A DNA stretch of 64,000 nucleotides, from the NCBI RefSeq assembly GCF_000773975.1, contig NZ_JRUQ01000028.1, positions 1 through 64,000 of the forward strand, in the 5' to 3' direction. Below the pieces are notes generated by a model that worked only from the letters and a program-made list of their open reading frames with translations, made no database searches and was not told where the DNA came from. Made by a program: the position numbers and the translations under genes. The stretch's first letter is position 1, and each line of letters begins with the position of its first letter. Positions 39,916-47,997 of this stretch are shown piece after piece. Origin of the DNA: Erwinia typographi. Its GTDB lineage: Bacteria > Pseudomonadota > Gammaproteobacteria > Enterobacterales > Enterobacteriaceae.

Positions 39916-40779
39916 TTATACGGCAAACCTCTTTGCCCCAGCCACGCAAACGATCGCCGCCACGGTGACGAACAGCATTGACCAGCTAACGGTCTCGTGC
40001 AGCAGCAGCGAGGCCAGCCCAAGCCCAATAAACGGTTGAAAAAGCTGGAGTTGTCCCACCGCGGCAATCCCTCCCTGCGCCAGCCCGCGATACCAGAAGA
40101 TAAAACCGATCAGCATACTGAAGAGGGAAACGTAGCCGAACCCCAGCCACGCGGGAAAATTGACCTTCGCGAAGGAGGCCGGTAGCGTCAGTATCGAAAC
40201 GGGCAGCATCACCGGCAGTGAAATCAGCAGCGCCCAGCAGATCACCTGCCAGCCTCCCAAACGGCGGGAGAGTCTTGCGCCTTCGGCATACCCCAGACCG
40301 CAAACAACTACCGCCGCCAACATACAAACATCGCCGTTCAGCGAGCCTTTTGCGCCGCGACTCAACGCATAGCCAGCCACCACCACACTCCCCAACAGTG
40401 AGAAAAACCAGAAGGCCGGGCGCGGTCGTTCTCCCCCCCGCAGCACCGCGAAGGTGGCGGTACAAACCGGGAGCAAGCCAAGAAAAACGATCGAGTGAGC
40501 CGAAGAGACATGTTGTAAAGCCAGCGAAGTCAGCAGGGGAAAGCCCACCACCACGCCCATTGCGGTAATAATCAGGGAAAGGAGATCCTGCATGATCGGG
40601 CGGCGCGCACGGAAGAGGACCAGCAGAACCAGCCCCAGCAGCGCAGCAATGGTGGCGCGGGCGCAGGTCAGAAAAACCGGAGCGAGATCCACCACCGCCG
40701 CTCTCGTCGCTGGCAGCGAGCCCGCAAAAATGGTCATGCCAATAAAACCGTTTACCCACCCGTTCGTTTTCACATTCAT
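39916..40779 (-). CDS. EamA/DMT-family exporter
   Basis: A 287-residue drug/metabolite transporter with ten predicted membrane segments in two EamA repeats (residues 10-140 and 150-285). It opens GWVNGFIGMTIFAGSLPATRA and ends in LLLHETVSWSMLFVTVAAIV, the typical ETVS-like end of the second repeat. Substrates of this family include amino acids, nucleobases and vitamins. It is divergent from a MocR-type regulator with 123 bases between, where a clear inverted repeat lies, so the regulator probably controls it. Confidence 0.87.
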   Translation of the reverse strand: MNVKTNGWVNGFIGMTIFAGSLPATRAAVVDLAPVFLTCARATIAALLGLVLLVLFRARRPIMQDLLSLIITAMGVVVGFPLLTSLALQHVSSAHSIVFLGLLPVCTATFAVLRGGERPRPAFWFFSLLGSVVVAGYALSRGAKGSLNGDVCMLAAVVVCGLGYAEGARLSRRLGGWQVICWALLISLPVMLPVSILTLPASFAKVNFPAWLGFGYVSLFSMLIGFIFWYRGLAQGGIAAVGQLQLFQPFIGLGLASLLLHETVSWSMLFVTVAAIVCVAGAKRFAV

Positions 40780-40844
40780 TGCGCTTCTCCCAGGAACATA
40801 ACGCTATTGGAGCATTGAAACGACGCGCAGGAACAGACACAATC

Positions 40845-40870
40845 AAGTACAATTTAACGAAACTGTACTG
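40845..40870. promoter_or_regulatory. inverted repeat, probable MocR operator
   Basis: AAGTACAATTT and AAACTGTACTG are near-perfect inverted arms (9 of 11 positions) separated by AACG, in the divergent EamA-MocR region and 32 bases before the regulator start. Such paired half-sites are typical of MocR/PdxR operators. Confidence 0.55.
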
Positions 40871-40901
40871 GCTTAACGCGCCATACAGTCAGGAACAGCC
40901 G

Positions 40902-42281
40902 ATGACGCAAAACCCCACCCGTATCGCCCTGGTGATGAACGAAGTTCGCACAAAGATAGCGGCCAGGAGCTATCTTCCCGGCTCGCGACTGCCGTCCGTT
41001 CGGGCGCAGGCGCGCGCGCTCGGGGTCTCCGTTTCGACGGTTGTTGAGGGCTATGAGCGGCTGGTGGCGGAGAATGCGATCCTTTCCAGACCCGGCGCCG
41101 GTTTTTTTGTGAGTGGGCCGGTCGCCCCGCTCGATCTTGCACAGATCGGCCCAAGGCTGGATCGTGATATCGATCCCTTGTGGATGTCACGACAGTCCCT
41201 GGAAACCGATGAGAGCATCTTGAAACCGGGGTGCGGGTGGCTACCGCCGTCGTGGATGTTTGAGCAGGGCATAAGGCGGGCAATGTGGGCGCTGGCCCGC
41301 GGCAGTACGACGGGTTTGACCGATTACGCCACGCCGCCGGGCCACGCTGGCCTGCGCCAGCTCCTGGCTCGCCGGATGAGGCTGGCGGGCGTGGAGGCCG
41401 ATACCAGCCGCGTCCTGCTGACCGAATCCGGCACTCAGGCGGTCGATCTGATTTGTCGCTTCCTGCTGGAGCCGGGCGATACCGTGCTGGTGGACGATCC
41501 CTGCTACTTCAATTTTCATGCCCTGCTTAAGGCGCACCGGGTCAACGTTGTCGGCATCCCCTATACGGCGAATGGACCGGATCTTCAGGCGTTTGAGCTG
41601 GCGCTGTTACAACATGCGCCGCGTTTATACCTGACCAATTCTGGTATCCATAACCCTACAGGCGCGACGCTTTCCCCGGTCACGGCGCACCGGCTGCTGA
41701 GAATGGCGGAGACAGCCAATCTGACGATAGTTGAGGACGATATTTTTGCTGACTTTGAGGTCTCGCCAGCGCCAAGGCTGGCCGCTTTCGACGGGCTGTC
41801 GCGGGTCATTCTGATTGGCAGCTTTTCCAAAACGGTTTCCGCCTCGATCCGCTGCGGTTTCATTGCCGCCAGAGCCGACTGGGTTGAGAGCCTGACGGAT
41901 TTAAAAATCGCCACCAGCTTTGGCGGCGGCAGGCTGGCGTCCGAACTGCTGCTGCTAACCCTGACCGACAGCGGCTACCGGCGGCATAGGGAATCTGTCC
42001 GCCAGCGGCTTGCGCAGGCAATGGCTCAAACGGTAGAGAGACTGCAACCGCTGGGGATTGTGCCCTGGCTGATGCCGCAGGCCGGAATGTTTCTCTGGTG
42101 CCAGTTGCCAGCAGGCGCCGATGCGACCACCGTTTCACGCCGCTGTTTACAGGAGGGCGTCGTTCTTGCCCCTGGTAACACCTTCAGCCAGCGACAGGCC
42201 GCCGGCGATTTTATGCGGTTTAATGTTTCACAGTGTACGGATAAGCGGATCTTTGAGGTGCTGGCTAAAGCCTTGCGATGA
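40902..42281 (+). CDS. MocR-family (GntR-aminotransferase) regulator
   Basis: A 459-residue regulator with an N-terminal GntR winged helix (GSRLPSVRAQARALGVSVST, residues 28-48) fused to a fold-type I aminotransferase-like domain that binds PLP. The Schiff-base Lys lies in GSFSKTVSASIRCG near residue 315, and the PLP-site region TNSGIHNPTGATL is near residue 247. ATG 40902 follows AGGA by seven bases; upstream frame to 40779 lies in the operator region and is not coding. It sits divergent to the EamA exporter, whose substrate may be a PLP-related or amino compound. Confidence 0.9.
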   Translation: MTQNPTRIALVMNEVRTKIAARSYLPGSRLPSVRAQARALGVSVSTVVEGYERLVAENAILSRPGAGFFVSGPVAPLDLAQIGPRLDRDIDPLWMSRQSLETDESILKPGCGWLPPSWMFEQGIRRAMWALARGSTTGLTDYATPPGHAGLRQLLARRMRLAGVEADTSRVLLTESGTQAVDLICRFLLEPGDTVLVDDPCYFNFHALLKAHRVNVVGIPYTANGPDLQAFELALLQHAPRLYLTNSGIHNPTGATLSPVTAHRLLRMAETANLTIVEDDIFADFEVSPAPRLAAFDGLSRVILIGSFSKTVSASIRCGFIAARADWVESLTDLKIATSFGGGRLASELLLLTLTDSGYRRHRESVRQRLAQAMAQTVERLQPLGIVPWLMPQAGMFLWCQLPAGADATTVSRRCLQEGVVLAPGNTFSQRQAAGDFMRFNVSQCTDKRIFEVLAKALR

Positions 42282-42557
42282 AGAAAATAGCGGCAGTCTC
42301 TCTGCCTGCCGTACACCTGCCTCCTCCGTCATACAAATTCCCTATGCTTCTTTTTTGTACGAATTGTCATGACGTTTCCCCAGCTAATTGTCCGCTGCTA
42401 ATTGCTTGTTAACTGGCGACAAACCGGCAATTGTCACATCAATTAAATCATCAAAAGTTACTGATTTTTCGCATATTTTCCGTTATCGCCGCGTATTGAC
42501 ACGCCTGTCATGTCATTTGATTATCGGGTGAACTTCAGCCGCGACAGGATGGGTGAC
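42282..42557. other. promoter region of the GntR-PfkB-ABC locus
   Basis: About 275 bases with no supported gene, AT-rich around 42330-42520. Several TGTCA-containing words (TTGTCATGACG, TTGTCACATCAA, CTGTCATGTCAT) recur and could be half-sites for the adjacent HutC-type GntR regulator; no perfect palindrome stands out. Confidence 0.4.
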
Positions 42558-43310
42558 ATGCAGTGGGATCAACAGGCACTGGTGACAGGTTCTCAACCGC
42601 TCTGGTGGCAGATTGCCGAACGGTTGCGCCGGGAAATCGAATTTGGCGGCTTTAAGCAGGGCGACATTCTGCCCTCAGAGGCCGCGCTGAATCAGGTATT
42701 TGGCGTCAGCCGCACCACGGCTCGAACGGCCCTCGATAAGCTCGAGCAGGAAGGGCTGATTAGCCGCCGTGCGGGCAAGGGATCGGTGGTGCTGCCGCCG
42801 CAGGTTATTCAGCCGCTGAGCCAGATGTCCAGCTTTGGCGAAGATATGCGCCGTCGCGGGTTTACCGCCAGCTATAAGACGCTCAGCGCCCGCATGGTGA
42901 CGCCTCCCGCAGAGGCCGCCGCCGCGCTGGGGCTGGCCGAAAACGAAAAGGCTTACGCCATCTCTCGTCTGCTCAATGCCGACGATCAGCCGATGGCCCT
43001 CTCCTACAGCTGGCTCAAGCCAGGCCTGTTCGATCTGCATACGCCTCCCGGCAGCGACAGACTGGATCGTGAATCGCTGTATGTCTGGCTGGAGCAGCAT
43101 TGCGACTGCCGCATCACCGGCGCGCAGGAGACTATCGGCGCTGCTCTGATCGGCTCAGAGCTGGCCCGCCGTCTGAAGGTGGCAAAAGGCTCGGCCTGTC
43201 TGGTGGCCCGCCGCCTGAGCCACGACGAAGAAAATCAGCCGGTTGAGTATGCGGTGGTGCATTACCGCGCCGATCGCTATGCCTTCGCCATCGATCTGGT
43301 GCGCACATAA
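42558..43310 (+). CDS. GntR/HutC-family regulator
   Basis: About 250 residues: a GntR winged helix (DILPSEAALNQVFGVSRTTA near residue 35) followed by a UTRA effector domain typical of the HutC subfamily (ALSYSWLKPGLFD and AYAISRLLNADDQ). HutC-type regulators usually sense a sugar phosphate or a pathway intermediate. Several in-frame ATGs lie between 42510 and 42558; 42558 has AGGA at good spacing and matches the usual short leader. It is the first gene of a rightward operon; its stop overlaps the kinase start by one base, so the two are translationally coupled. Confidence 0.85.
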   Translation: MQWDQQALVTGSQPLWWQIAERLRREIEFGGFKQGDILPSEAALNQVFGVSRTTARTALDKLEQEGLISRRAGKGSVVLPPQVIQPLSQMSSFGEDMRRRGFTASYKTLSARMVTPPAEAAAALGLAENEKAYAISRLLNADDQPMALSYSWLKPGLFDLHTPPGSDRLDRESLYVWLEQHCDCRITGAQETIGAALIGSELARRLKVAKGSACLVARRLSHDEENQPVEYAVVHYRADRYAFAIDLVRT

Positions 43311-44209
43311 TGGCGGGCGGTAAAGCGCTCTTCGTCGGCGACATCAGCCTGGACACCACGCTGCAACTCGGCTATATCCCGCAACCCGACGAGAAGCTGC
43401 ACGTCCGCATTGATAATGAATCGGCCGGGGGCGTGATCAGCAATGCCGCGCTGGCCTGCCGTCTGGCTGGGGGCAACCCGGTGCTGGCGATTGAAACTGG
43501 CGACGACCTGTTTGCCGATTCGCTGCTGGCGTCTTTGCAGCAGGCCGGGATCGAAATCGTCAGCCGCAAGATGCCCGGCCGTACCTGCCGCGCCATTGTC
43601 CTGATTGAACCTCACGGCGAGAAGCGGCTGCTGCTGGAGCCTGGCGTTTCGCTCTACCCTTCGCTTGAGTGGGTGCAATCCCTCTCTTTGGCGGGGATCG
43701 AGTGGGTGCATACCGCGATTTACGGCGAAGGCGCCGGGCACCTGATTGAACAGGCCCGCCGGGCGGGATGTAAATGGTCGCTGGATCTGGAGCCTGCCAC
43801 CTTTCCTGAGGGGATAGCCCCGCTTTATCCGCTGCTCGAGGGGGCGGAGGTGGTGTTCTGCAATCAGCGGGCGCTGGCCCAGCTGGGTGAAAATCCGGTC
43901 CAGAAATTATTAAAGGCTGGCGTCAAAGCGGTGGTTTCCACGCTGGGGGCAAAAGGAGCCAGCTACGCCACCAGCACTGACTACGCCGAAGCGCGCTATC
44001 CGCTAACGCCGAAACTGGTTGACACCACCGGTGCCGGAGACTGCCTGGCGGGCTGGTTTATCGCCTGCCTGCTGGCCGGAAACTCAGCGGCGTTCTCGCT
44101 ACAGGAAGCCGTTTTTGCCGCCACCTACAGCTGCGGGCGAGCGGGCGCACAGCCTTCCTATCCCACCCGACAGCAGCTGACAGACTTCCAACAGGCCAGC
44201 CTGCGCTGA
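43310..44209 (+). CDS. PfkB-family sugar kinase
   Basis: A 299-residue ribokinase-like kinase. The signature DTTGAGDCLAGWFIACLLAG, with its catalytic Asp, is near residue 243, and the N-terminal block FVGDISLDTTLQLGYIPQPDEK with ESAGGVISNAALAC near residue 37 is that of the PfkB family. The substrate could be a pentose, deoxyhexose or nucleoside, since the pocket is not readable from sequence. It overlaps the regulator gene and precedes the BtpA/SgcQ gene by 35 bases. Confidence 0.88.
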   Translation: MAGGKALFVGDISLDTTLQLGYIPQPDEKLHVRIDNESAGGVISNAALACRLAGGNPVLAIETGDDLFADSLLASLQQAGIEIVSRKMPGRTCRAIVLIEPHGEKRLLLEPGVSLYPSLEWVQSLSLAGIEWVHTAIYGEGAGHLIEQARRAGCKWSLDLEPATFPEGIAPLYPLLEGAEVVFCNQRALAQLGENPVQKLLKAGVKAVVSTLGAKGASYATSTDYAEARYPLTPKLVDTTGAGDCLAGWFIACLLAGNSAAFSLQEAVFAATYSCGRAGAQPSYPTRQQLTDFQQASLR

Positions 44210-44244
44210 GCCTTCTAACTGAACAGACCGACAGAGAGAGTGAT

Positions 44245-45096
44245 ATGGCCGGACCCCAAGTACTGCCGCAGAAAAGTAATGCCCTTGAGAGGCTATTCCA
44301 GGTGAAGAAACCGGTGATTGGCGTGATCCATCTCCAGCCTCTGCCGGGCGCGCCGCGCTACAGCGGACAGCCGATGAAAGAGGTGTATGACGCGGCGATA
44401 GCCGACGCCCTGACCCTTTCGCGCGGCGGCGTGGATGGCATTATCGTGGAAAATGCCAGCGATCTGCCCTTTGCCCGCCCGGAAAATATCGGCCCGGAGA
44501 CGGTAGCGGCCCTTACCGCCGCCTGCCTGGCGGTGCGCAATGCGGTAGACACGCCGATCGGCATTACCTGCGTAGCCAATGGCGCGATTCCCGCGCTGGC
44601 GATAGCCAAGGCCGTAGGCGCTCGCTGGGTGCGCGTCAATCAGTGGGCCAATGCCTACGTAGCCAATGAAGGCTTTATCAACGGCCCAGCCCCAGAGGCG
44701 ATGCGCTACCGCTCGATGATAGATGCGCGAGATGTCGCCATTTTCGCCGATGTTCACGTCAAGTTTGGCGCTCACGCCATTACCGCCGACCGCAGCATTC
44801 CCGAACAGGCCACCGATGCCGAGTGGTTTGATGCCGACGTGCTGATCGCCACCGGTACGCGCACCGGCAACCCCACCAGCGACAGCGAAGTTAACGACGT
44901 GCGCAGCGGCACCAATCTGCCGGTGATTGTCGGCTCAGGACTCTCTCCGTCGCAGGTTCCCTCGCTGTTTGCCTCCGCCGACGGCGCAATTATCGGCCAG
45001 TGGCTGAAAGAGGATGGGCAATGGTGGAAGCCGGTAGATCCGCGCCGCGTAGCGGAGCTGATGGCGGCGGTTTTCAAAGTGCGGGAGGCGCAATGA
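44245..45096 (+). CDS. BtpA/SgcQ-family TIM-barrel protein
   Basis: A 283-residue protein of the BtpA/SgcQ family, a TIM-barrel group named for a photosystem I biogenesis factor but also found in enteric sugar clusters such as sgc. Landmarks are KPVIGVIHLQPLPGAPRYSG near residue 20, GGVDGIIVENASDLPF near residue 60 and the C-terminal phosphate-site-like LPVIVGSGLSPSQVP and ADGAIIGQWLK near residue 230. The fold suggests an isomerase or aldolase acting on the kinase product; no reaction is established. The stop overlaps the next start (ATGA). Confidence 0.85.
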   Translation: MAGPQVLPQKSNALERLFQVKKPVIGVIHLQPLPGAPRYSGQPMKEVYDAAIADALTLSRGGVDGIIVENASDLPFARPENIGPETVAALTAACLAVRNAVDTPIGITCVANGAIPALAIAKAVGARWVRVNQWANAYVANEGFINGPAPEAMRYRSMIDARDVAIFADVHVKFGAHAITADRSIPEQATDAEWFDADVLIATGTRTGNPTSDSEVNDVRSGTNLPVIVGSGLSPSQVPSLFASADGAIIGQWLKEDGQWWKPVDPRRVAELMAAVFKVREAQ

Positions 45097-45827
45097 CGTT
45101 ACTGACCGGTGAGACCGAAGTTTTCAGCTCGCAGCCCCTCACTTCTTCACGCTGCGTGGTGGCCTTTATGGCAAAGCGCCAATGCGCCGGTGAACCGGCC
45201 ATTTATCAGCGGCAGGACTACCTGAAGCTGATGGCGCTGTTTGAGCAACTGGAGCAGGAGGGCTGGCTGCTGTCATTCCGGGCGATGTTCAACCCGGAGC
45301 AGCAGAGCCAGGCGATGGCGTTAGATAGCGGCTTTGCGCACCCCTGGGATCTCAGCGGCGCTTTTGAGGCGCCGACGCTCAGCGCGGCGATGGCCGGCAC
45401 CCTCCGTATCGAGCAGGCAGGCTGGGCGCGCCTGTTCACCACCGAATGGCTAATTGGCCCGCGTGAATTCGCCACGGTTAACGGCAGCGGCCCGGACATC
45501 GATCGCCAGTGGGGCTTTATGGCGTTCTGGGAATGGAACGATGCCTGGTGTGAGGCCACGCCCGCGCAGCGTCAGGAGTACGACGTAGAGTGCGATGTGG
45601 CGTTCAAAGGCGATCTGGCGCTTAACGTCAATATTGCCGGGCGGCATCGCCTCGACTGGGCGCACGGCTGGCACCACCTGGGGATCTGGGAAATCGCCGC
45701 GCCGGAAGTGGCCGACCGCGCTATCACCGGCCACGAAAATGCCGCTGATTTTATGTTTACCACCTCGCGTCACGTCATCGGACGCCTGCGTCCGCTGGCT
45801 GAACTGCTATTGCCTGTCATCTGCTAA
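45093..45827 (+). CDS. unrecognised protein with two similar halves
   Basis: A 244-residue cytosolic protein that I cannot place in a known family. ATG 45093 overlaps the BtpA-family stop and follows GGGAGG. The two halves look alike: each has a Trp/Tyr-rich strand, a helix and a closing FTT-x3/4-IG element (FTTEWLIG near residue 115, FTTSRHVIG near residue 225). Each also has an AP-containing segment (AFEAPTLSAAMAG; EIAAPEVADRAITG). This suggests a duplicated small domain, perhaps a dimeric alpha-beta barrel fold. The second half also resembles the following 98-residue protein. Being inside the sugar operon, it may be an isomerase/mutarotase-like enzyme or an accessory factor. Confidence 0.7.
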   Translation: MTLLTGETEVFSSQPLTSSRCVVAFMAKRQCAGEPAIYQRQDYLKLMALFEQLEQEGWLLSFRAMFNPEQQSQAMALDSGFAHPWDLSGAFEAPTLSAAMAGTLRIEQAGWARLFTTEWLIGPREFATVNGSGPDIDRQWGFMAFWEWNDAWCEATPAQRQEYDVECDVAFKGDLALNVNIAGRHRLDWAHGWHHLGIWEIAAPEVADRAITGHENAADFMFTTSRHVIGRLRPLAELLLPVIC

Positions 45828-45836
45828 GGAACATCT

Positions 45837-46133
45837 ATGTCGGAAAGTCTCTGGATTCACTATGCCCGCCCTCGCCCGCACTGGTATCGCCTGAGCGCAG
45901 AACAGCAGCAGGAAAAACGGCAGGGTTGGGCAACGCTGGCGCAACAGGCGATACAGCAAGGCGCGACGCGCGTTGGCAAGTACCACGTTCGCGGCCAGCA
46001 CGATTTCGAAACGGTGGAAGTCTGGCAGTTCGCCACCCCGGAAGCGGCCTTTGCCTATTGGGCCAGCCTGACGACGGCCGCTTATAACGAGTGGTTCGCC
46101 TTCTCCAATAACGTAGGCATGGCGCTGGAGTAG
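45837..46133 (+). CDS. unrecognised small protein related to its upstream neighbour
   Basis: A 98-residue protein without signal or membrane segment. It begins MSESLWIHYARPRPHWYRL and contains VEVWQFATPEAAFAYW. Those blocks align with WCEATPAQRQEY and LGIWEIAAPEVAD in the second half of the preceding protein, including a Trp, a Q-x-QE core and a W-x-x-A-x-PE-x-A motif. This supports a shared domain. The ATG has AAGGA upstream. It lies between the enzymes and the importer of the same operon. It may form a dimeric barrel acting on the sugar; the function is unknown. Confidence 0.7.
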   Translation: MSESLWIHYARPRPHWYRLSAEQQQEKRQGWATLAQQAIQQGATRVGKYHVRGQHDFETVEVWQFATPEAAFAYWASLTTAAYNEWFAFSNNVGMALE

Positions 46134-46140
46134 CAGACTG

Positions 46141-46911
46141 ATGAGCACACCGGTTCTTGAAGCAAAAGGCATCAGTCGGCATTTTGGCGGCGTCAGGGCG
46201 CTGGAAGAGGTCAATTTCCGCGTCCTGCCCGGTGAGATTTGCGCGCTGATCGGCGATAACGGCGCAGGCAAATCAACCCTGACCAAAATCCTCTCCGGGG
46301 CCGATCGCCCTGACAGCGGAAGCCTGCTGCTGGACGGAGAAGCGGTGACCTTTGACTCCCCCGGCAGCGCCCAGCGTCACGGTATTTCTACCGTTTATCA
46401 GGATCTGGCGCTGGCGCCCGAGCTGACGCCGGTTGATAACCTGTTTCTTGGCCATGAAGAGCTGCGCGGCGGGCTGGCGGGCAAGCTGGGGATGCTGAAC
46501 CGCGCCTCGATGCGGCACAGAGCCGTCGAACAGTTTGCCCGCCTGGGGGTCAATCTGCGCTCGCTTTCCGTGCCGGTTTCCTCCCTCTCCGGCGGGCAGA
46601 GGCAGTCTGTCGCCATTGCCCGTGCGGCGATGTGGGCAGGCCGGGTGATTTTTATGGATGAACCTACCGCCGCGCTTGGCGTGGTGCAGACTGAACGGGT
46701 TTTGCACCTTATTCGCCAGGTCAGGGAGAGCGGCCTCGCCGTGGTGTTAATCAGCCATAACATGCCGCAGGTGCTCGACATTGCCGACCGCGTCGAGGTA
46801 CTTCGCCTTGGGCGCAGCGTGGCGCAGATGTCAACCAAAGGGCTGCGGGTGGATGACCTCGTGTCCCTGATGACCAGCGGCACCAGAGCCAGCGCCACGG
46901 AGGAAGCATGA
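46141..46911 (+). CDS. sugar ABC importer ATPase (single NBD, FrcA-like)
   Basis: A 256-residue ATPase of the ribose-type (CUT2) class, one nucleotide-binding domain instead of the usual fused pair. Walker A GDNGAGKST is near residue 40, the signature SLSGGQRQS near residue 150 and Walker B VIFMDEPTAALG near residue 173, with the switch His in ISHNMPQVL. It starts 7 bases after the unknown small gene and overlaps the permease gene by 4 bases (ATGA). The half-size ATPase resembles fructose-type FrcA importers. Confidence 0.9.
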   Translation: MSTPVLEAKGISRHFGGVRALEEVNFRVLPGEICALIGDNGAGKSTLTKILSGADRPDSGSLLLDGEAVTFDSPGSAQRHGISTVYQDLALAPELTPVDNLFLGHEELRGGLAGKLGMLNRASMRHRAVEQFARLGVNLRSLSVPVSSLSGGQRQSVAIARAAMWAGRVIFMDEPTAALGVVQTERVLHLIRQVRESGLAVVLISHNMPQVLDIADRVEVLRLGRSVAQMSTKGLRVDDLVSLMTSGTRASATEEA

Positions 46912-47957
46912 ATAAAATCATTTCAGGCTCGCTCGCCCCGGCGGAAAAAGCCCAGGGGAAAAAAGAGCTGTTCGCCAGGCTGATCGGCGGCGGATGGATT
47001 TTCTTACTGCTGCTGGCGCTGATTGCCACCTTCAGCTTCCTGCGGCCGGAACAGTTTGGCTCGGCCTATAACCTCTCGCAACTGGCGATCAATGCGGCGA
47101 TCCTGCTGGTGCTGTCGGTGGGTCAGACGTGGGTGATCGTTGCGGCGGGTATCGATCTGTCTGTTGGCGCCGTACTGGTCTTTTCCTCGGTGGTTTCGGC
47201 GCAGGTGATGCTGGCGTTGACCGGTGCGTCAGGGACCACGTTTGGCACGACGGACGCAGGCTGGGGAATCATCGCTATCGGCTCGCTGGTCGCGGTCTTT
47301 GCCGGAGCCCTGTGGGGACTGGTCAACGGCGTGCTGGTTGCCGTGGCGCGGATCCCCGCGCTGATTGTCACGCTGGGCACCTTTGGCATGGCGCTCGGCC
47401 TGGCGCAGATATTTTCTGGCGGCGTGGACGTTCGGGCCATGCCAGAGCGGCTGGTCGAGGTGCTGGGCAGCGGCGATCTGGCTGGCGTGCCGTTGCTGGT
47501 CATCGTGGCGATTATCGTGGTGGCCGTGGCCGCGTTTGTGCTGCATTTAACCCGCTTCGGCCTGCACACCTTCGCGCTGGGTTCCAACCTTGAAGCCCTG
47601 CGTCGCGCGGGGATCAACGTCCGCATCAGGCTGATCGCCATCTATATGATTTCCGGCGCGCTGGCGGGAGTGGCCGCCGTGATGTCCAACGCCCGCTTCT
47701 CCACCACCACCATTTCGGGTCATGCGATGGATAATCTCGCCACTATCTCCGCCGTGGTACTGGGCGGAACCAGCTTGTTTGGCGGTATTGGCAGCGTGGC
47801 CGGAACGGTTATTGGCGTATTTATTCCGATTATCCTGCTCAACGGCTTTGTCATTCTGGGGATACCTCCCTTCTGGCAAACCGTGGCGATGGGCGCAGTG
47901 CTGATTCTGGCGGTATGGATCGATCAACTCAAACGCCGGGCAAGAGAACGCAGTTAA
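46908..47957 (+). CDS. sugar ABC importer permease (RbsC-like)
   Basis: A 349-residue permease of the BPD_transp_2/RbsC type with about eight to ten hydrophobic segments. It shows VIVAAGIDLSVGAVLVFSS near residue 78 and the coupling-loop region LGSNLEALRRAGINVRIRL near residue 225, followed by NLATISAVVLGGTSLFGGIG. The N-terminal 35 residues (LAPAEKAQGKKELFARLIGG) are cytosolic and charged. The start overlaps the ATPase stop (ATGA). Confidence 0.9.
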   Translation: MNKIISGSLAPAEKAQGKKELFARLIGGGWIFLLLLALIATFSFLRPEQFGSAYNLSQLAINAAILLVLSVGQTWVIVAAGIDLSVGAVLVFSSVVSAQVMLALTGASGTTFGTTDAGWGIIAIGSLVAVFAGALWGLVNGVLVAVARIPALIVTLGTFGMALGLAQIFSGGVDVRAMPERLVEVLGSGDLAGVPLLVIVAIIVVAVAAFVLHLTRFGLHTFALGSNLEALRRAGINVRIRLIAIYMISGALAGVAAVMSNARFSTTTISGHAMDNLATISAVVLGGTSLFGGIGSVAGTVIGVFIPIILLNGFVILGIPPFWQTVAMGAVLILAVWIDQLKRRARERS

Positions 47958-47997
47958 CAGCCATTTCACTTTTCATTGGAATTACAGGGGAAAACGT

